Origin: Allolobophora icterica
Lineage: Eukaryota > Annelida > Clitellata > Crassiclitellata > Lumbricidae
Assembly: GCA_963556255.1 (NCBI GenBank)
Contig: OY744605.1
Coordinates: 65,281,730-65,345,729, forward strand
Length of the DNA stretch: 64,000 nucleotides
Direction: 5' to 3'
Every line of letters begins with the position of its first letter. The stretch's first letter is position 1. The notes beneath the pieces were generated by a model. That model searched no databases. It saw only the letters and a list, made by a program, of their open reading frames with translations, and was not told the origin of the DNA. The position numbers and the translations under genes are program-made. Shown piece after piece: positions 47,335-59,621 of this stretch.

Positions 47335-48570
47335 GAATCAAGATTATGTGGTGTAGTGCGATGTAATTTGATGTGATGTTATGTAATATATTGCGACATA
47401 AAGTGATGTTATGTAATAATGCGAAGTAATGTGATGTAATAAAATAGAAGGATTAAATGTGATGTCATTAAGTTTAATGTGATATGATGCTATATAATTC
47501 AATGCAATGTAATACTGCAAAGTAATGTGATGTAATGTAATAAAGGGATAGATGTTATGTCATGCGATGTAATGTAATATGATGTTATGTAATTTAATGC
47601 CATGTAATGTGATACAATGAAATACTGCGAAGTAATGCGATGTAATATAACAAAATTCTATGTAATACAGCAAAAGTATAAATGTGTTGTCATGCGATGT
47701 AATGTGATGTGATGTTATATGTAAGATAATGCGATATAAAGTGATGTAATAATGCGAAGTAATGTGATGTAATATAATGACGGGAATAATATGATCTCAT
47801 GTGATGTAATGTGATATGATGTTACACATGTATAATGTAATGTAATGTGATGTAAAACTTGAAGTAATGTGATGCGATATAACAAAGGGATTAATGTGCT
47901 GTCATGCGATGTAACGTGATGTTAGGTAATGTAATGTGATGTGATGCAATGGAATGCGATATAAAATGATGTAACGTGATAAGGGCCGTCTTATCCAATA
48001 GGCACAGTAGGCCTACGAAACTTTCAGGGGCCTACGAAAGTCTTAAAATCTGAAAATTATATATCCTGAATGATTGACCGGGAAAATAGAAATGGGAAAT
48101 TTGCTAATAACACCATATTCAAATTATTTTAATAACTTTTGTACTGAACAGTTTAAGTTTAAAAGCTGTTCTAGCCTACATAATGTGAACTTTGCGGAGT
48201 TGGAGTCGAAACTTGAGTTAGGGTCTACGAATGCAAGAGTGCCTACGCCTACCTTAAAACGGCCCTGAATGTGATGTAATGTAATAATGTAATGTAATGC
48301 GATGTACTGTAATAATGTCATTTAATGTGATGTAATGCGACATAAAGTGATGTATTGATTTAATATGATGCACTGTGTGGCTCTGAGAGACTTCGCAGAT
48401 TTATATTTACATGTAATGTATCTAAATCTCGGCGGCTCCAGACAAAAGCCAAGTCACGGAGACCAACTTATTTACTGGCGTTTAATGTGATATAAAGTAA
48501 TGCGATTTGATATGACTTTGTGATGTGCTTAGATGTGATGTAAAGCGATCTAATGTTATATGATGTAATA
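47335..48570. repeat. Degenerate TGATGTAATG array, about 1.2 kb
   Basis: Built from TGATGTAATG, AATGCGAAGTAATG and TGATATGATGTTA words without a fixed period. It is interrupted by a 285-bp element at 47982-48266 and by fragments of repeat E. Confidence 0.8.
47982..48266. mobile_element. Small inverted-repeat element, 285 bp, in the array
   Basis: The ends AGGGCCGTCTTATCC and, reverse-complemented, AGGGCCGTTTTAAGG share AGGGCCGT-TTA. Inner sequence near both ends carries GTAGGCCTAC/GTAGGCGTAGGC. The array resumes on both sides, so this is a clean insertion. Superfamily and target duplication unresolved. Confidence 0.6.
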
Positions 48571-48595
48571 ATGCGATGTGAAGTGTTGCAAATTC

Positions 48596-48672
48596 CGAAA
48601 GCGCCACACAAAAGCCACGCCAAGGAGACGAGCTGAAACGCCGGCGCTATATAAGCTCAAGTCCGCAATAGC
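48596..48672 (-). repeat. Dispersed repeat E, minus copy
   Basis: On the minus strand: GGCTATTGCGGACTTGAGC, ATATAGCGCCGGCGTTTCAG and GTGGCTTTTGTGTGGCGCT, the same order as 38266-38360. Confidence 0.7.
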
Positions 48673-49525
48673 CTTCGTATGAGACGTACGCTCAAAATAG
48701 CATTTGCATCAGACGTACGCTCAGTCAACACTCTTCCTCCTCCTCCTCCACTTGATTTGACAGTGGTGGTACACAGGCTTGGCTGTGTCTTGGCCCGCCT
48801 CCTCCTCCTCCATTTCTCCCATATCTCGCTTATTCGTACACAGGTCGGACTTAGCCTCTTGCGTATGCTTCGGTCAGCGGTCATAAACCTTAGTCGAATG
48901 ACCAAGTTAACAAAAGGTCATGAAACTAGATTATTTTAGATGATGTTTACCTACTGACTACGCACTCACATCCATCTACCTACTACCTACCTACATACCT
49001 GCCTAATACTAAAACTTCCTGAACACAAACTACGCGTTTCTTACAACCTAATATTTAGGTAGGCCTACTGCATATCTACCTACACACCTACTCACACGCA
49101 ACCGGTTACTGCATTCTAAAACCTTACTTAGCCACCAAACCAATTAGAGCCTACCCACCTAATCAACTCATCCATCCATCCATCCACTCACTCACACACA
49201 CACACACCTACAAACACACACACACACTTACACACACACACACCTCCAATCATTCATTCATACGATGACAGCGTATATTTTACGTTTGTTATGTGTGTTT
49301 GAATATTCTCATCGTTTTCATAGTTATATGCTAATGTGACGGAGAATGCCGGAGAAAGTTTGCTGTCCAGTTTTTGTGTGCTTCTCTTTGTTTCATATAT
49401 GCTAGCTGACTGGCAAGTGGAATGCCTCAAAGGACAGACGTCAAATTCAGCACAGTTTATTTTTAGACGCCGTGATGGACTATCAGTGGCGCAGCCCAGA
49501 GAATCACATATATTATTAGTTTCAT
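48673..49525. other. Intergenic, no gene recognised
   Basis: (CTC)n words at 48728-48812. (AC)n and (CATC)n words at 49170-49245. The overlapping 82- and 86-residue frames lack domains. Confidence 0.4.
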
Positions 49526-49535
49526 AAAACAGACA

Positions 49536-51307
<1,772 letters not shown>

Positions 51308-51439
51308 AGTCTAGGCTTGGAATCAAAAACAGGCTCTAGAAATGACTGTTAGAAGCAAATCATGTAACAATTTGCTAACAGGTGTTTCTAGAGTAATTTG
51401 ACCCTGCTGAAAACGAAAATCGCTGTTTGCAAGCTGGAT

Positions 51440-52010
51440 TTTTAGCGGATGCATGGGAAAACAAGATGGCGGCCAAAATGGCGGCCTGTATCTTCAATTG
51501 GCTATAAGTAAAGTCATGTATACGATGGAAACATGGTTTCACAGTCTAAATTAACATTTTCTTGGTCAAGGAATGCGATGGAACTAAATAAAATTATGTA
51601 GCACTTTCAAAAAACCAAAGGGCGGCCAAAATGGCGGCCTGTATCTTCATATGGCTATAGGTAAAGTCATGTATACGATGGAAACATGGTTTCACAGTCT
51701 AAATTAACATTTTCTTGGTCAAGGAATGCGATGGAACTAAAGAAAATTATGTAGCACTGTCAAAAAAGAAAATGGCGACCAAAATGGCGACCAAAATGGC
51801 GCCCAAATGTCTTCAAATGCCTATAAGTAAAGTCATGTATTTGATAGAAACATGGTTCTATAGTCTAGATTAACATTTTCAGGGTCAAGGATTGCGATGG
51901 AACCAGAGACAAATATGTAGCACTGCCAATAAACAAAATGGTGGACAAAATGGTGGGAAAATATCTTCAAATGCCTATAAAACAAGATGGCAGACAAAAT
52001 GGCGGCCAGT
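51440..52010. repeat. Left inverted repeat: ~150-bp sub-repeats with ATGGCGGCC clusters
   Basis: CTATA(A/G)GTAAAGTCATGTAT recurs at about 51502, 51655 and 51821, followed by ATGGAAACATGGTTTCACAG, TTAACATTTTCTTGGTCAAG, GCGATGGAAC and a run of AAAATGGCGGCC/AAAATGGCGACC words. A fourth partial unit starts at 51967. Confidence 0.85.
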
Positions 52011-52084
52011 CTGGAGAAGTGTTTTCCTTGATAAAGAATACCAACGAAGTAAAATTCTATGTGTAGTATTGACGTTACTGCAGT

Positions 52085-53690
52085 CTAACCGTCATTACTT
52101 ACATGAAATTTTAATGGCTTGTGATTGCAGTTTAACCATGTTATACTCTGCGTATATGCAATTTCATTGCAAATTTGCAATATTCGTGTTTCGTGACATG
52201 ACTGTTGTTTCAAGCATTGTTGCAGTGGATGCAATTGCACATAAGTGTACATGACAAGTTCGCACTTCGACAGCAGCAGCGCTTGGTGCTGCACTTTGCA
52301 TGATTTACAGTAGACAAACTCTAGAAACGACTGTGGCACAGGACCAATTGTAGACCACACTAGTATGAGAACACCTTCTTCATCAACACTCCATCCTGAT
52401 GAGGCTGGTGTCGGAGCATCGATGTGTGGCAGGTAGGCCTTTTCCCAAATGATAGTATGGTAATGAGCACGTCTAATGGCGTCACTGCATAGTGGAAGAA
52501 AATCGATCTTTTTGGTTTTCTCGAACAAAACATATCGTGCTGCATCACATGTCTTGACGTTTTCTTTTGTTTTATACACTCTAACGACAAATTCCTCTGC
52601 ATTTGCTATGGAATTTTCTGATAGGGGAATCACGTCGGCATCTGTTGCACAAACGACCATAGTCTTTAGGTTTTTCTTCGAAGCGTGCACAATTATTCTG
52701 GTATCAGCTTCTTCGTGTGCTGCTGCTAAGGTAGACACATCAGAACCCGCAGTAGACAATGCCTTATCTTCTTCCACGAAACAACCAGCAACAACTACAT
52801 CTATAGATATCGCCATAATTATGTGGCTGCTGAGAGCTGAATGGATAGGAATGCAGCTAGATCAGCCTTGTTTTCAGGCATAGAAAGAAAATTCTGCCAA
52901 TTTTCCGGCAATGGAACACCGCACTCTATACTGCGACGGATTGGTCGTAATGTCTGACACCATTTCTGTCTGGTGGCACTTTTTACTGACAACGCCCAGT
53001 ATCGATCGAAGATAATATCGACCCTCTTGTAGCCTATCGAAAGTTTCTTCACATATGTAACCACTATATCTGCCAGGTCACCAAATGTCTTTGCTCTCGG
53101 AGGTTTCCCTATTGCTTGTACCATTGCTTGACCATCAATAATAAAGTGTGATGCCTCTGTAATAGATATACTGACTAGACATGCTACTTTTTCAATGAGC
53201 GTCTGCAACAGTGAGGCCTTTTCACACGTTCTCATTGGTTTTGATAGAAGTTCATGGCACAGTATTGTTGCAAGATTAAACGAAACGATCGGCTTCATAT
53301 GCTGTGATGAGACGTTGCATGATATCACGATCTTCCTTTATAATTTTATCGGTGTTCTTTTTCTGGGTTGAAGAACACTTTTTGTACAAGTCGTGAAATG
53401 CTCTTCTTTAAGGGATCATTGAATTTCACATGCAAAGTTCCAGTCTCACCGCCACGAAGTCTATCATAGACAAATTTTGTAATTTTGTCATGCCCGTGTT
53501 TCTTCTCATTAAGAAGTGAATCGAGTATTGCTGGTGTTGCAACGTCTTTTGTTACTGCATTCTGAAGTGGTGTTCCTCGATGCAATGTTATCGCTTTGTT
53601 GAACAGACAAAGCAGTGGCTCCTCATCATGTTTGTCTCTTTTCTGACGAGAGACAGTCATTTCTTTGCATGTTTCATCAAGAGGAGGCAC
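52085..53690 (-). pseudogene. Decayed 'HEEADTR' family ORF, PIN/FEN1-like nuclease candidate
   Basis: Three minus-strand frames follow in order. 53690-53346 contains TGTLHVKFNDPLKKSISRL. 53328-52819 contains FIIDGQAMVQ, then TFGDLADIVVTYV, RVDIIFDRY, IECGVPLPENWQNFLS and ENKADLAAFLS. 52816-52085 contains AHEEADTRIIVHA, VVCATDADVIPL, LPLCSDAIRRAHYHTIIWEK and GWSVDEEGVLILVW. This order matches an uncharacterised protein family common in cnidarians, echinoderms and molluscs, known to me as IDG-LVQ, VDVVFD-Y, HEEADTR, DTDVLVL, TGCD--S-GIGKK, then a Cys-rich end. The acidic positions and GCD-GIGKK box parallel FEN1/XPG-type PIN nucleases (inference). Here the TGCD-GIGKK segment is absent, and at least two or three frameshifts plus loss of the Cys-rich tail make it non-functional. 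Confidence 0.7.
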
Positions 53691-53974
53691 GTCAAACGAG
53701 TTCTTTGAACGCCGACTGCTGAGTTATAGGCCTAATGCTCATTTCCAGATTCATGAGTTCAATGCAAACAGAGTAAACTAACACTTGATTTAATTATTAT
53801 TATGGTTGAAATAAATTAGACCGATTAATAATTAGAAAAACCATTTGCTCTTTCTCCTCACTAATACAGAAAAATTTACAATTAAACCAAGCAGTGACTG
53901 CTAAACTCCAATAACGTCAGTGCTACATATTGAATGTTGCTTTCTTTGTATTGTTTGAAAAAGATAACACTACA

Positions 53975-54475
53975 TCAGACTGGCCGCCATTTTGTCCGTC
54001 ATTTTGTTTATTGGCAGTGCTACATATTTGTCTTTGGTTCCATCGCAATCCTTGACCCTGAAAATGTTAATCTAGACTCTATAACCATGTTTCTATCACA
54101 TATATGACTTTACTTATAGGCATTTTAAGATATTTGTCCGCCATTTTGTCCGCCATTTTGTTTATTGACAGTGCTACATTATTGTCTCTGGTTGCATCGC
54201 ATTCCTTGATCCGGAACATGTTAATTTAAACTCTAAAACCATGTTTCTATCAAATATATGACTTTACTTATAGGCATTTTAAGATATTTGGTCGCCATTT
54301 TGACCGCCATTTTGTTTTTTGACAGTGCTACATAATTTTCTTTAGTTCCATCGCATTCCTTGACCCAGAAGATGTTAATTTAGACTCTAAAACCATGTTT
54401 CCATCGTATACATGACTTTACTTATAGCCATATGAAGATACAGGCCGCCATTTTGGCCGCCATCTTGTTTTCCCA
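53975..54475. repeat. Right inverted repeat: ~150-bp sub-repeats, inverse of the left set
   Basis: GGCCGCCATTTTG words, GTGCTACAT, TTCCATCGCA, TGTTAAT, AACCATGTTTC and CATGACTTTACTTATAG recur in order three times, mirroring the left arm. Confidence 0.85.
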
Positions 54476-54919
54476 TGCATCCGCTAAAAATTCAGCGTGC
54501 TAACAGCGATTTTCGTTTTCAGCAGGGTCAAATTAGTCTAGAAACACCTGTTAGCAAATTGTTACATGATTTGCTTCTAACAGGGTCATTTTGGGATTCC
54601 AAGCCTAGACTTTAATGAGTCTGACAGAGAAAGAAACATAATTGGCTTTTCACACTTACACTGCATAGAAAGAAAATGGAGCACAAAAAACATAGACAGA
54701 CAGACATACATACAGACTGACATTCACACATACATAAAGGCAGATAGATCTGCACAGTGCACACACACCGCTAGAGTGAGATTAATACAGATACACATCC
54801 AAGGGGTGTCTGTCAGGTCGGGAGAATTTGTATGTCTGCCTGTCTGTCTGTTTATCTCTGTGTCTGTGTATCAGTTGGCATGTAAGACAAACATACGGAC
54901 ATACAAACAGACAGACAGA

Positions 54920-55020
54920 TATACATACATACATACATACATACATACATACATACATACATACATACATACATACATACATACATACATACATACATAC
55001 ATACATACATACATACATAC
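54920..55020. repeat. (CATA)n microsatellite, about 100 bp
   Basis: About 25 uninterrupted ATAC units. Confidence 0.97.
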
Positions 55021-55895
55021 CTAACTATAGGTTTTTATGGAATCCGATAGCAACAGAAACATAACAAAAGCTAAGTAAAATTACAGACATAACACTGCGA
55101 ATCAATGGGAAAAGAAAAACCCTAAAGGGAAAGGAGTCCCGACTTGCAGTGGCGGCTCTACCCTTTCATCAAAGAATTCAGTTAGGGTGGTGAGCCGAAG
55201 AACTGTAAATTAAAATATGGTTTATATTCTGAAATAAATTCTTAACTTAACTAGCACACGCGATGTTTATTAAGGTTTTAACCTTTTGCAGTCTTTAAAA
55301 AAAATTTTCTAGCCTATCAGGTCTGTAAAAAATTTTAATTCTTAATTATTTACACTAGTTATTTTTCATTAAAAGTAGTCTATATTTACTTTAGGCAACC
55401 TATTGTGCATGCAAACACTTGACACTTTTTCTTGTCAGACACCAGCTGTAATGCACAAATAAGTTACATGCGAGACATCTACTGGTATTATTTGCAAGAG
55501 GTATACACATAAGTATGAACACAATTTACAACTTATTTTTAGAATTTCCAGCACAGTTACTTAGGCCTATTGTTTCTGCTTTACACTGTTTATTCTGTTG
55601 GGCGAAATTGTGCCTTTGTGTGGTACATGTAAATCTCAAAACAATCTGTGGGGTGTAGTCCTGGATGACTTGCACAGGTCTTACAATAATAGGCTGTCTT
55701 TCGTCGCTTTCCAATTGTCTGCTCCTCTGAAACGTTTCCTAGACATTTTTGCACTTCTTGTTTACTCGTCTTGCCTTCATGCAAATGAAGAGAAAAATAC
55801 CGTGCACTCTCAAATTCACGACCTATATACATTTATAGATGCCGTATTCTCTATAAATATGCCATTTTTCCTACCAGCGCAGACACCAGACTTTA
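55021..55895. other. Intergenic, no gene recognised
   Basis: The overlapping frames at 55590-55903 on both strands lack domains. Confidence 0.4.
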
Positions 55896-55897
55896 TT

Positions 55898-56215
55898 GGC
55901 TAGTCCCAAGTGTATGTCCCGCCAGGCGGGACATAGGACCGAATCTGAATTGGACCGTAGTAGTTGTTGAACGATGAAGGCAATTGTTTATATGTGTATT
56001 TGTGCATGAATTCACTGGTTTGTAGAAAGGTTATCTGTTCAAGTTTAGGGATATGTGTTAGTTGGTGTGCCAGTTCTGGTGAAAATTTATTTGAGGAATG
56101 CTGTGGGTTCCTAGTAATGACGCGAAGGACTCTATTTTGAAGTATAGTTAGTCGTTTTAATCTTGATGTATAATTGGATGCCCACACCAGGTTGCAGTAG
56201 ATGAGATATGACTAT
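55898..56215 (-). mobile_element. Jockey/CR1-like LINE, RT C-terminal fragment
   Basis: The minus frame reads VWASNYTSRLKRLTILQNRV, LRVITRNP, FSPELAHQLTHIPKLEQIT and EFMHKYTYKQLPSSFNNYY. Established: the region after RT in these LINEs reads VWG-TY-S-L--L--LQ-R--R-IT and ends FM-KY---LP--F--YF. It is short and isolated. Confidence 0.75.
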
Positions 56216-57200
56216 TGAGTAATGCAGGCTTATACGTATGTGGGTGGGTAGTAGGTAAGCAACTCTGGATAAAATCCCTATACTTTTAGCTATTTTAGAT
56301 GAAATATATTATGGTCGTTCCATGTAAGAAATTGGTCTACATAGACTTCAAGAGGTCGTTAAGTGGGCCAGCTGCATGAGCTGGACTATGAACTATGAAC
56401 TCGGAGAGGAGAGGCGATGTCGACGTTAAACCGATGATCTGTTTAATTGATGTTAAGCGTGCGTGCGAGGGCGCGAGGGAAGATAATGTTCCCGGAATCG
56501 AGTAAGTCTATACACAACTACAAGCACTAACTTAGACACACCGACACACACACTCGGACGGTGGAGTCACTCAACAACTTCAAGGACAAGCTCGGGCAGA
56601 TGGGATACTAAGACTTTGAAGTATAGTTATCTGGTGGTGCCTCGACGGTTGAATTTCTCGAGAGCATAGATCCTGCAATACACGGCGCTAATTGCTTCCT
56701 ACAAAGCACGTCCGCCTACGGGACTCGATCTCAATACCTCTCGCTCTCAATGCCAGTGTGTTATCCAATGCGCTATCGGGCCCCCTCCTAGTGTGGGAGT
56801 GTGTGCGTGTCTGAGTTATGGCACCGTTTCACTGTATTATTTCACATATGTATAGATACTGTCACCCATGCAAAACGGTTCCCTGTGTGTGCGTGTGTAT
56901 GGCCCGTTTCACTTTATTATTTCGTTAAGCATTACCCACGCTTATAGGATTTGTAGTCAATTAGTCCCCGGCGCGGCCGCCGCCGCCATCCGGCGCCGCC
57001 GCTAAGCCCTCAAGTCGAAACCAGTCGCTAAGCTATCGACTGCTATAGCGACTTCGTGCACTTAATATATTGCCTTTGTTTTAATCGCGGTTTCCAAGTT
57101 TCGATATGACGAAGACACGAACAACACTTACAGTACAATACAATATTCGTTTGTTGAGGGAAACAAGCTGATATGCCGCAGCTTGGTACATTATAAGAGG
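56216..57200. other. Intergenic, one tRNA-like repeat head
   Basis: On the minus strand at 56790-56705, CGATAGCGCATTGGATAACA and GAGATCGAGTCCCG resemble A and B boxes of a SINE. 56968-57003 is a CGGCCGCCGCCGCC-type GC-rich patch. No gene. Confidence 0.4.
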
Positions 57201-57344
57201 AAGAGTTTATTCTATTAGCAAGAGTTCTTATAGAGAATACGCGGGATATAGTTGCTGTTGTCTGTTTTTGGTAAAGTAAATTTATGCATTTTATTACGAA
57301 GATGGTGTTGATGATTACGAAGAGGGGGGAATAAGCAAGTGAAA

Positions 57345-57622
57345 CTTGTCGGGGATTGGGGGTTCAACCCCCTAGTCTTCCTTAGGACTCCACAGTTAAG
57401 TCTTAATTTCACACCCCAGGGGGTCGTTTCGAACCCCATCAGTTGTGCTGGTGTGATTTAGCATTATTTCATTCCGAATCTCTGACAAAGTGAAGAAATT
57501 TCAAAGGAAACTTGTATGGCTTTTTTAATTTTCTCAACTAAGGAATTTCGAGTTTTACTTGGAAAACTACTAGCGTTTAAATCTGCTGCTTTCAAATTTC
57601 GCTGACATCAGTTTGTAAATTA
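57345..57622 (-). repeat. Dispersed repeat D, minus copy
   Basis: GGGGTTCAACCCCC, CAGTTAAGTCTT, GTGTGATTTAGCATTATTT, ATTTTCTCAACTAAGG, ACTACTAGCGTTTAAATC and GACATCAGTTTGTAAATT are the reverse of blocks at 34677-34972. Confidence 0.6.
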
Positions 57623-57903
57623 CGAGTGAAATATTCAACTCCACATGGATCAAAGTCTAACCCCCAGTCTTTTTTCTACAATTCTCACACTGGGAATAAG
57701 TGCCGGAGTACATGATAGGCTATCAGGGGCTTCTATCCCTATTCGGTGTGGGCGCAAGTTGAGCACAGTGAAAAACAGGGGGAAGTGTTTCCTTTCAGGT
57801 TTTGATCACACTCTATACAAGTTACAGAATCTTAGCTCACAGTTCTGTGAAAGACGGGGGAAGAATTGGCGGAGACTTGGTCCTGGGTTTGGGGGGACAG
57901 GCA

Positions 57904-57996
57904 GATGATGATGATGATGATGATGATGACGACGACGACGACGACGACGATGATGACGACGACGACGACGACGATGATGATGATGATGATGATGAC
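57904..57996. repeat. (GAT)/(GAC) trinucleotide repeat
   Basis: About 30 units alternating in blocks of GAT and GAC. Poly-Asp, Met and His frames are artefacts. Confidence 0.97.
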
Positions 57997-58812
57997 AAAA
58001 GCTGATGACAACGACCACCCTGTTTACTCGTGCCCAGAAAGTTCTGCCTTGTCTGATATTCACACCGCTCTTGTGAAGATAGCCAGATGCCGAATCGGAG
58101 GTCGCTGGGGTCAGTGGCTGATATAATCTGTGGGCTTCAAAGGAGAACAAAGCCACTTCCTGACCTGAGTCTCTGTGCGTGTGTATGTTAGTGTGTGTAT
58201 TTGTGTGTATTTGTATCTTTCTGCGATAAGTGTTTGTTAGTATGTTTGTTAGTGCTTGAGCTTGTCTTTGTGTGTGTATGTGTGTGTAGGTGTGTGTGTC
58301 TGTCTGTCCGTCAGCGTGTCTGCCTGTGTGCCCGTCATAGGAACATACACCGGAGAAAACCATACAATTGCATCAAATGACACAAAATATTTGCAATAAT
58401 TTTTAATTTGGTACTTCTAAGTAGTCATGAGCTGGATTGGATGAGAATGAATTTGATCAGAAAGCCACAGATGTCCGTTTCTATCACTGTATTAGTGATT
58501 CGGACCTCGATCAGCGAGTCTGTGTACCATGGTATTCGTTCACTGGTCAGTTTCACGCTCAATTTGTTTATTAGTAAAATGAAGTGGCTTATCCTCGTAG
58601 GTGCAAAAGGTCGAAGAATAGACCCTTGGTCCCAAAGCGAAATCGGTTATACCGACGTTCCTCCTTATGTATCCTATAAGCTTACACATCAAACGAGGCA
58701 TCTTCAGTGGTGTTCCAGGAACACGGCGGACTTTGACCTCCGTGCCCTATGGGCGCTTGGCCACGGTGAGATATGTTCGTTTGATGTTATGCGGTCTGCC
58801 CTAACACCAATG
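57997..58812. other. Upstream region of the right-hand gene
   Basis: TGTGTG-rich at 58165-58320. A 137-residue plus frame at 58408-58821 has no domain and ends in the TATA region, so it is probably not coding. Confidence 0.4.
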
Positions 58813-58820
58813 TATAAATA
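58813..58820 (+). promoter_or_regulatory. TATA box of the right-hand gene
   Basis: TATAAATA in the context AATGTATAAATAGCTC. It lies about 30 bp upstream of the inferred start (around 58845) and 98 bp before a consensus 5' splice site at 58911. Confidence 0.5.
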
Positions 58821-58844
58821 GCTCAGGAGAATGGTAATTCCGTC

Positions 58845-58910
58845 GTCTTTACCATTAGACAACTGCAGACGTTACAGGAGAAATTCAGACCAGATCGTCG
58901 ACTTCCTAAC
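58845..58910 (+). other. Probable untranslated exon 1
   Basis: The end is the consensus donor CCTAAC|GTAAGTCTTC. The start is inferred only from the TATA position. The next downstream exon begins with a short leader and an ATG, consistent with exon 1 being 5'UTR. Confidence 0.45.
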
Positions 58911-59352
58911 GTAAGTCTTCTTCTTTGTTTTTGTCATACGTTGAGTGTTGTTCAGTGGTTGAAATACATGTAGGCCTAATTGAATTACGTTACTGCACTG
59001 ACAATTTGGATGTTCCAGGAGAAATTCAGACCATGTAATTGAATTACGTTACTGCAATGACAATTTGGATGTTTTAGTTTGTTTTAGTATGAAAATAGTG
59101 TAAATTAACATTAACCAAATTTCAAAATCATTTGCCAACGTTTATGAAAAAATGTAATTCAAATACTTCCACAATCAAGTAATTCTAGTGCAGTTACATT
59201 TACAGTCATGTTATTGCAATTATAATTGAATTACTGGTGCAATGTAATGGATACAGCACTGCACAACTTTAGTGTTTGAAGCTCAATGATTGACAGGAAC
59301 AGCTGTTGAACGATGACTGAGGAATATAACTCTTGCTAAATGAACATTTCAG
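58911..59352. other. First intron with tandem duplication and hAT-like end
   Basis: ATTGAATTACGTTACTGCA-TGACAATTTGGATGTT occurs at 58980 and 59038. 59225-59267 (AATGTAATGGATACAGCACTG) looks like a hAT-type right terminus. Confidence 0.4.
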
Positions 59353-59496
59353 ATACGATGTACTCTCGAGGGCGTCTTATGGTCGACTTGGCGCTGCAGA
59401 AGTCAAGAAAGAACAAGAACCCTACTAAGAAGGCAGAGACGGAGATAACGTGTGTCCTGAAGCATGGCGAGACACGGGCGTCAGTGGCCAATCAAT
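59353..59496 (+). CDS. Unrecognised gene, first coding exon
   Basis: The acceptor GAACATTTCAG precedes 59353 and the donor AATCAAT|GTAAGT follows 59496. ATG at 59358 opens 46 codons plus one base (phase 1): MYSRGRLMVDLALQKSRKNK, then KKAETEITCVLKHGE and TRASVANQ. The basic, lysine-rich N-terminus (SRKNKNPTKK) could be a nuclear signal; that is inference. The phase joins T|GT (Cys) to the next exon with no stop. I do not recognise the family. Confidence 0.6.
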
Positions 59497-59621
59497 GTAA
59501 GTGAACAATATGTCTGAATATTATTATCCAGCGTTCCTCCTCTTCTATGCCTTCTTATGTCTTTATCCGAATGCTACATCCGTGAAACACTGGCAATATA
59601 TATTGCAATTGTATAATAGTG

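Larger units (their letters stand above)
51308..54612 (-). mobile_element. 3.3-kb DNA transposon with long structured inverted repeats
   Basis: The outer ends AGTCTAGGCTTGGAATC (51308) and GATTCCAAGCCTAGACT (to 54611) are perfect 17-bp inverses. Similarity then continues inward for about 700 bp: CAAATCATGTAACAATTTGC, AACAGGTGTTTCTAGA, CCCTGCTGAAAACGAAAATC and GCATGGGAAAACAAGATGGC all have reversed counterparts at the right. The inner part of each repeat consists of about 150-bp sub-repeats. TAAT at 51304-51307 and 54613-54616 is a candidate 4-bp target duplication, offset by one base from perfect symmetry. The centre carries one decayed minus-strand gene (52085-53690). I cannot assign a named superfamily. 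Confidence 0.8.

Noticed and set aside
58408..58821. 137-residue plus-strand ORF upstream of the right-hand gene
   Set aside because: Overlaps the promoter region, ends at the TATA box, and has no recognised motif.
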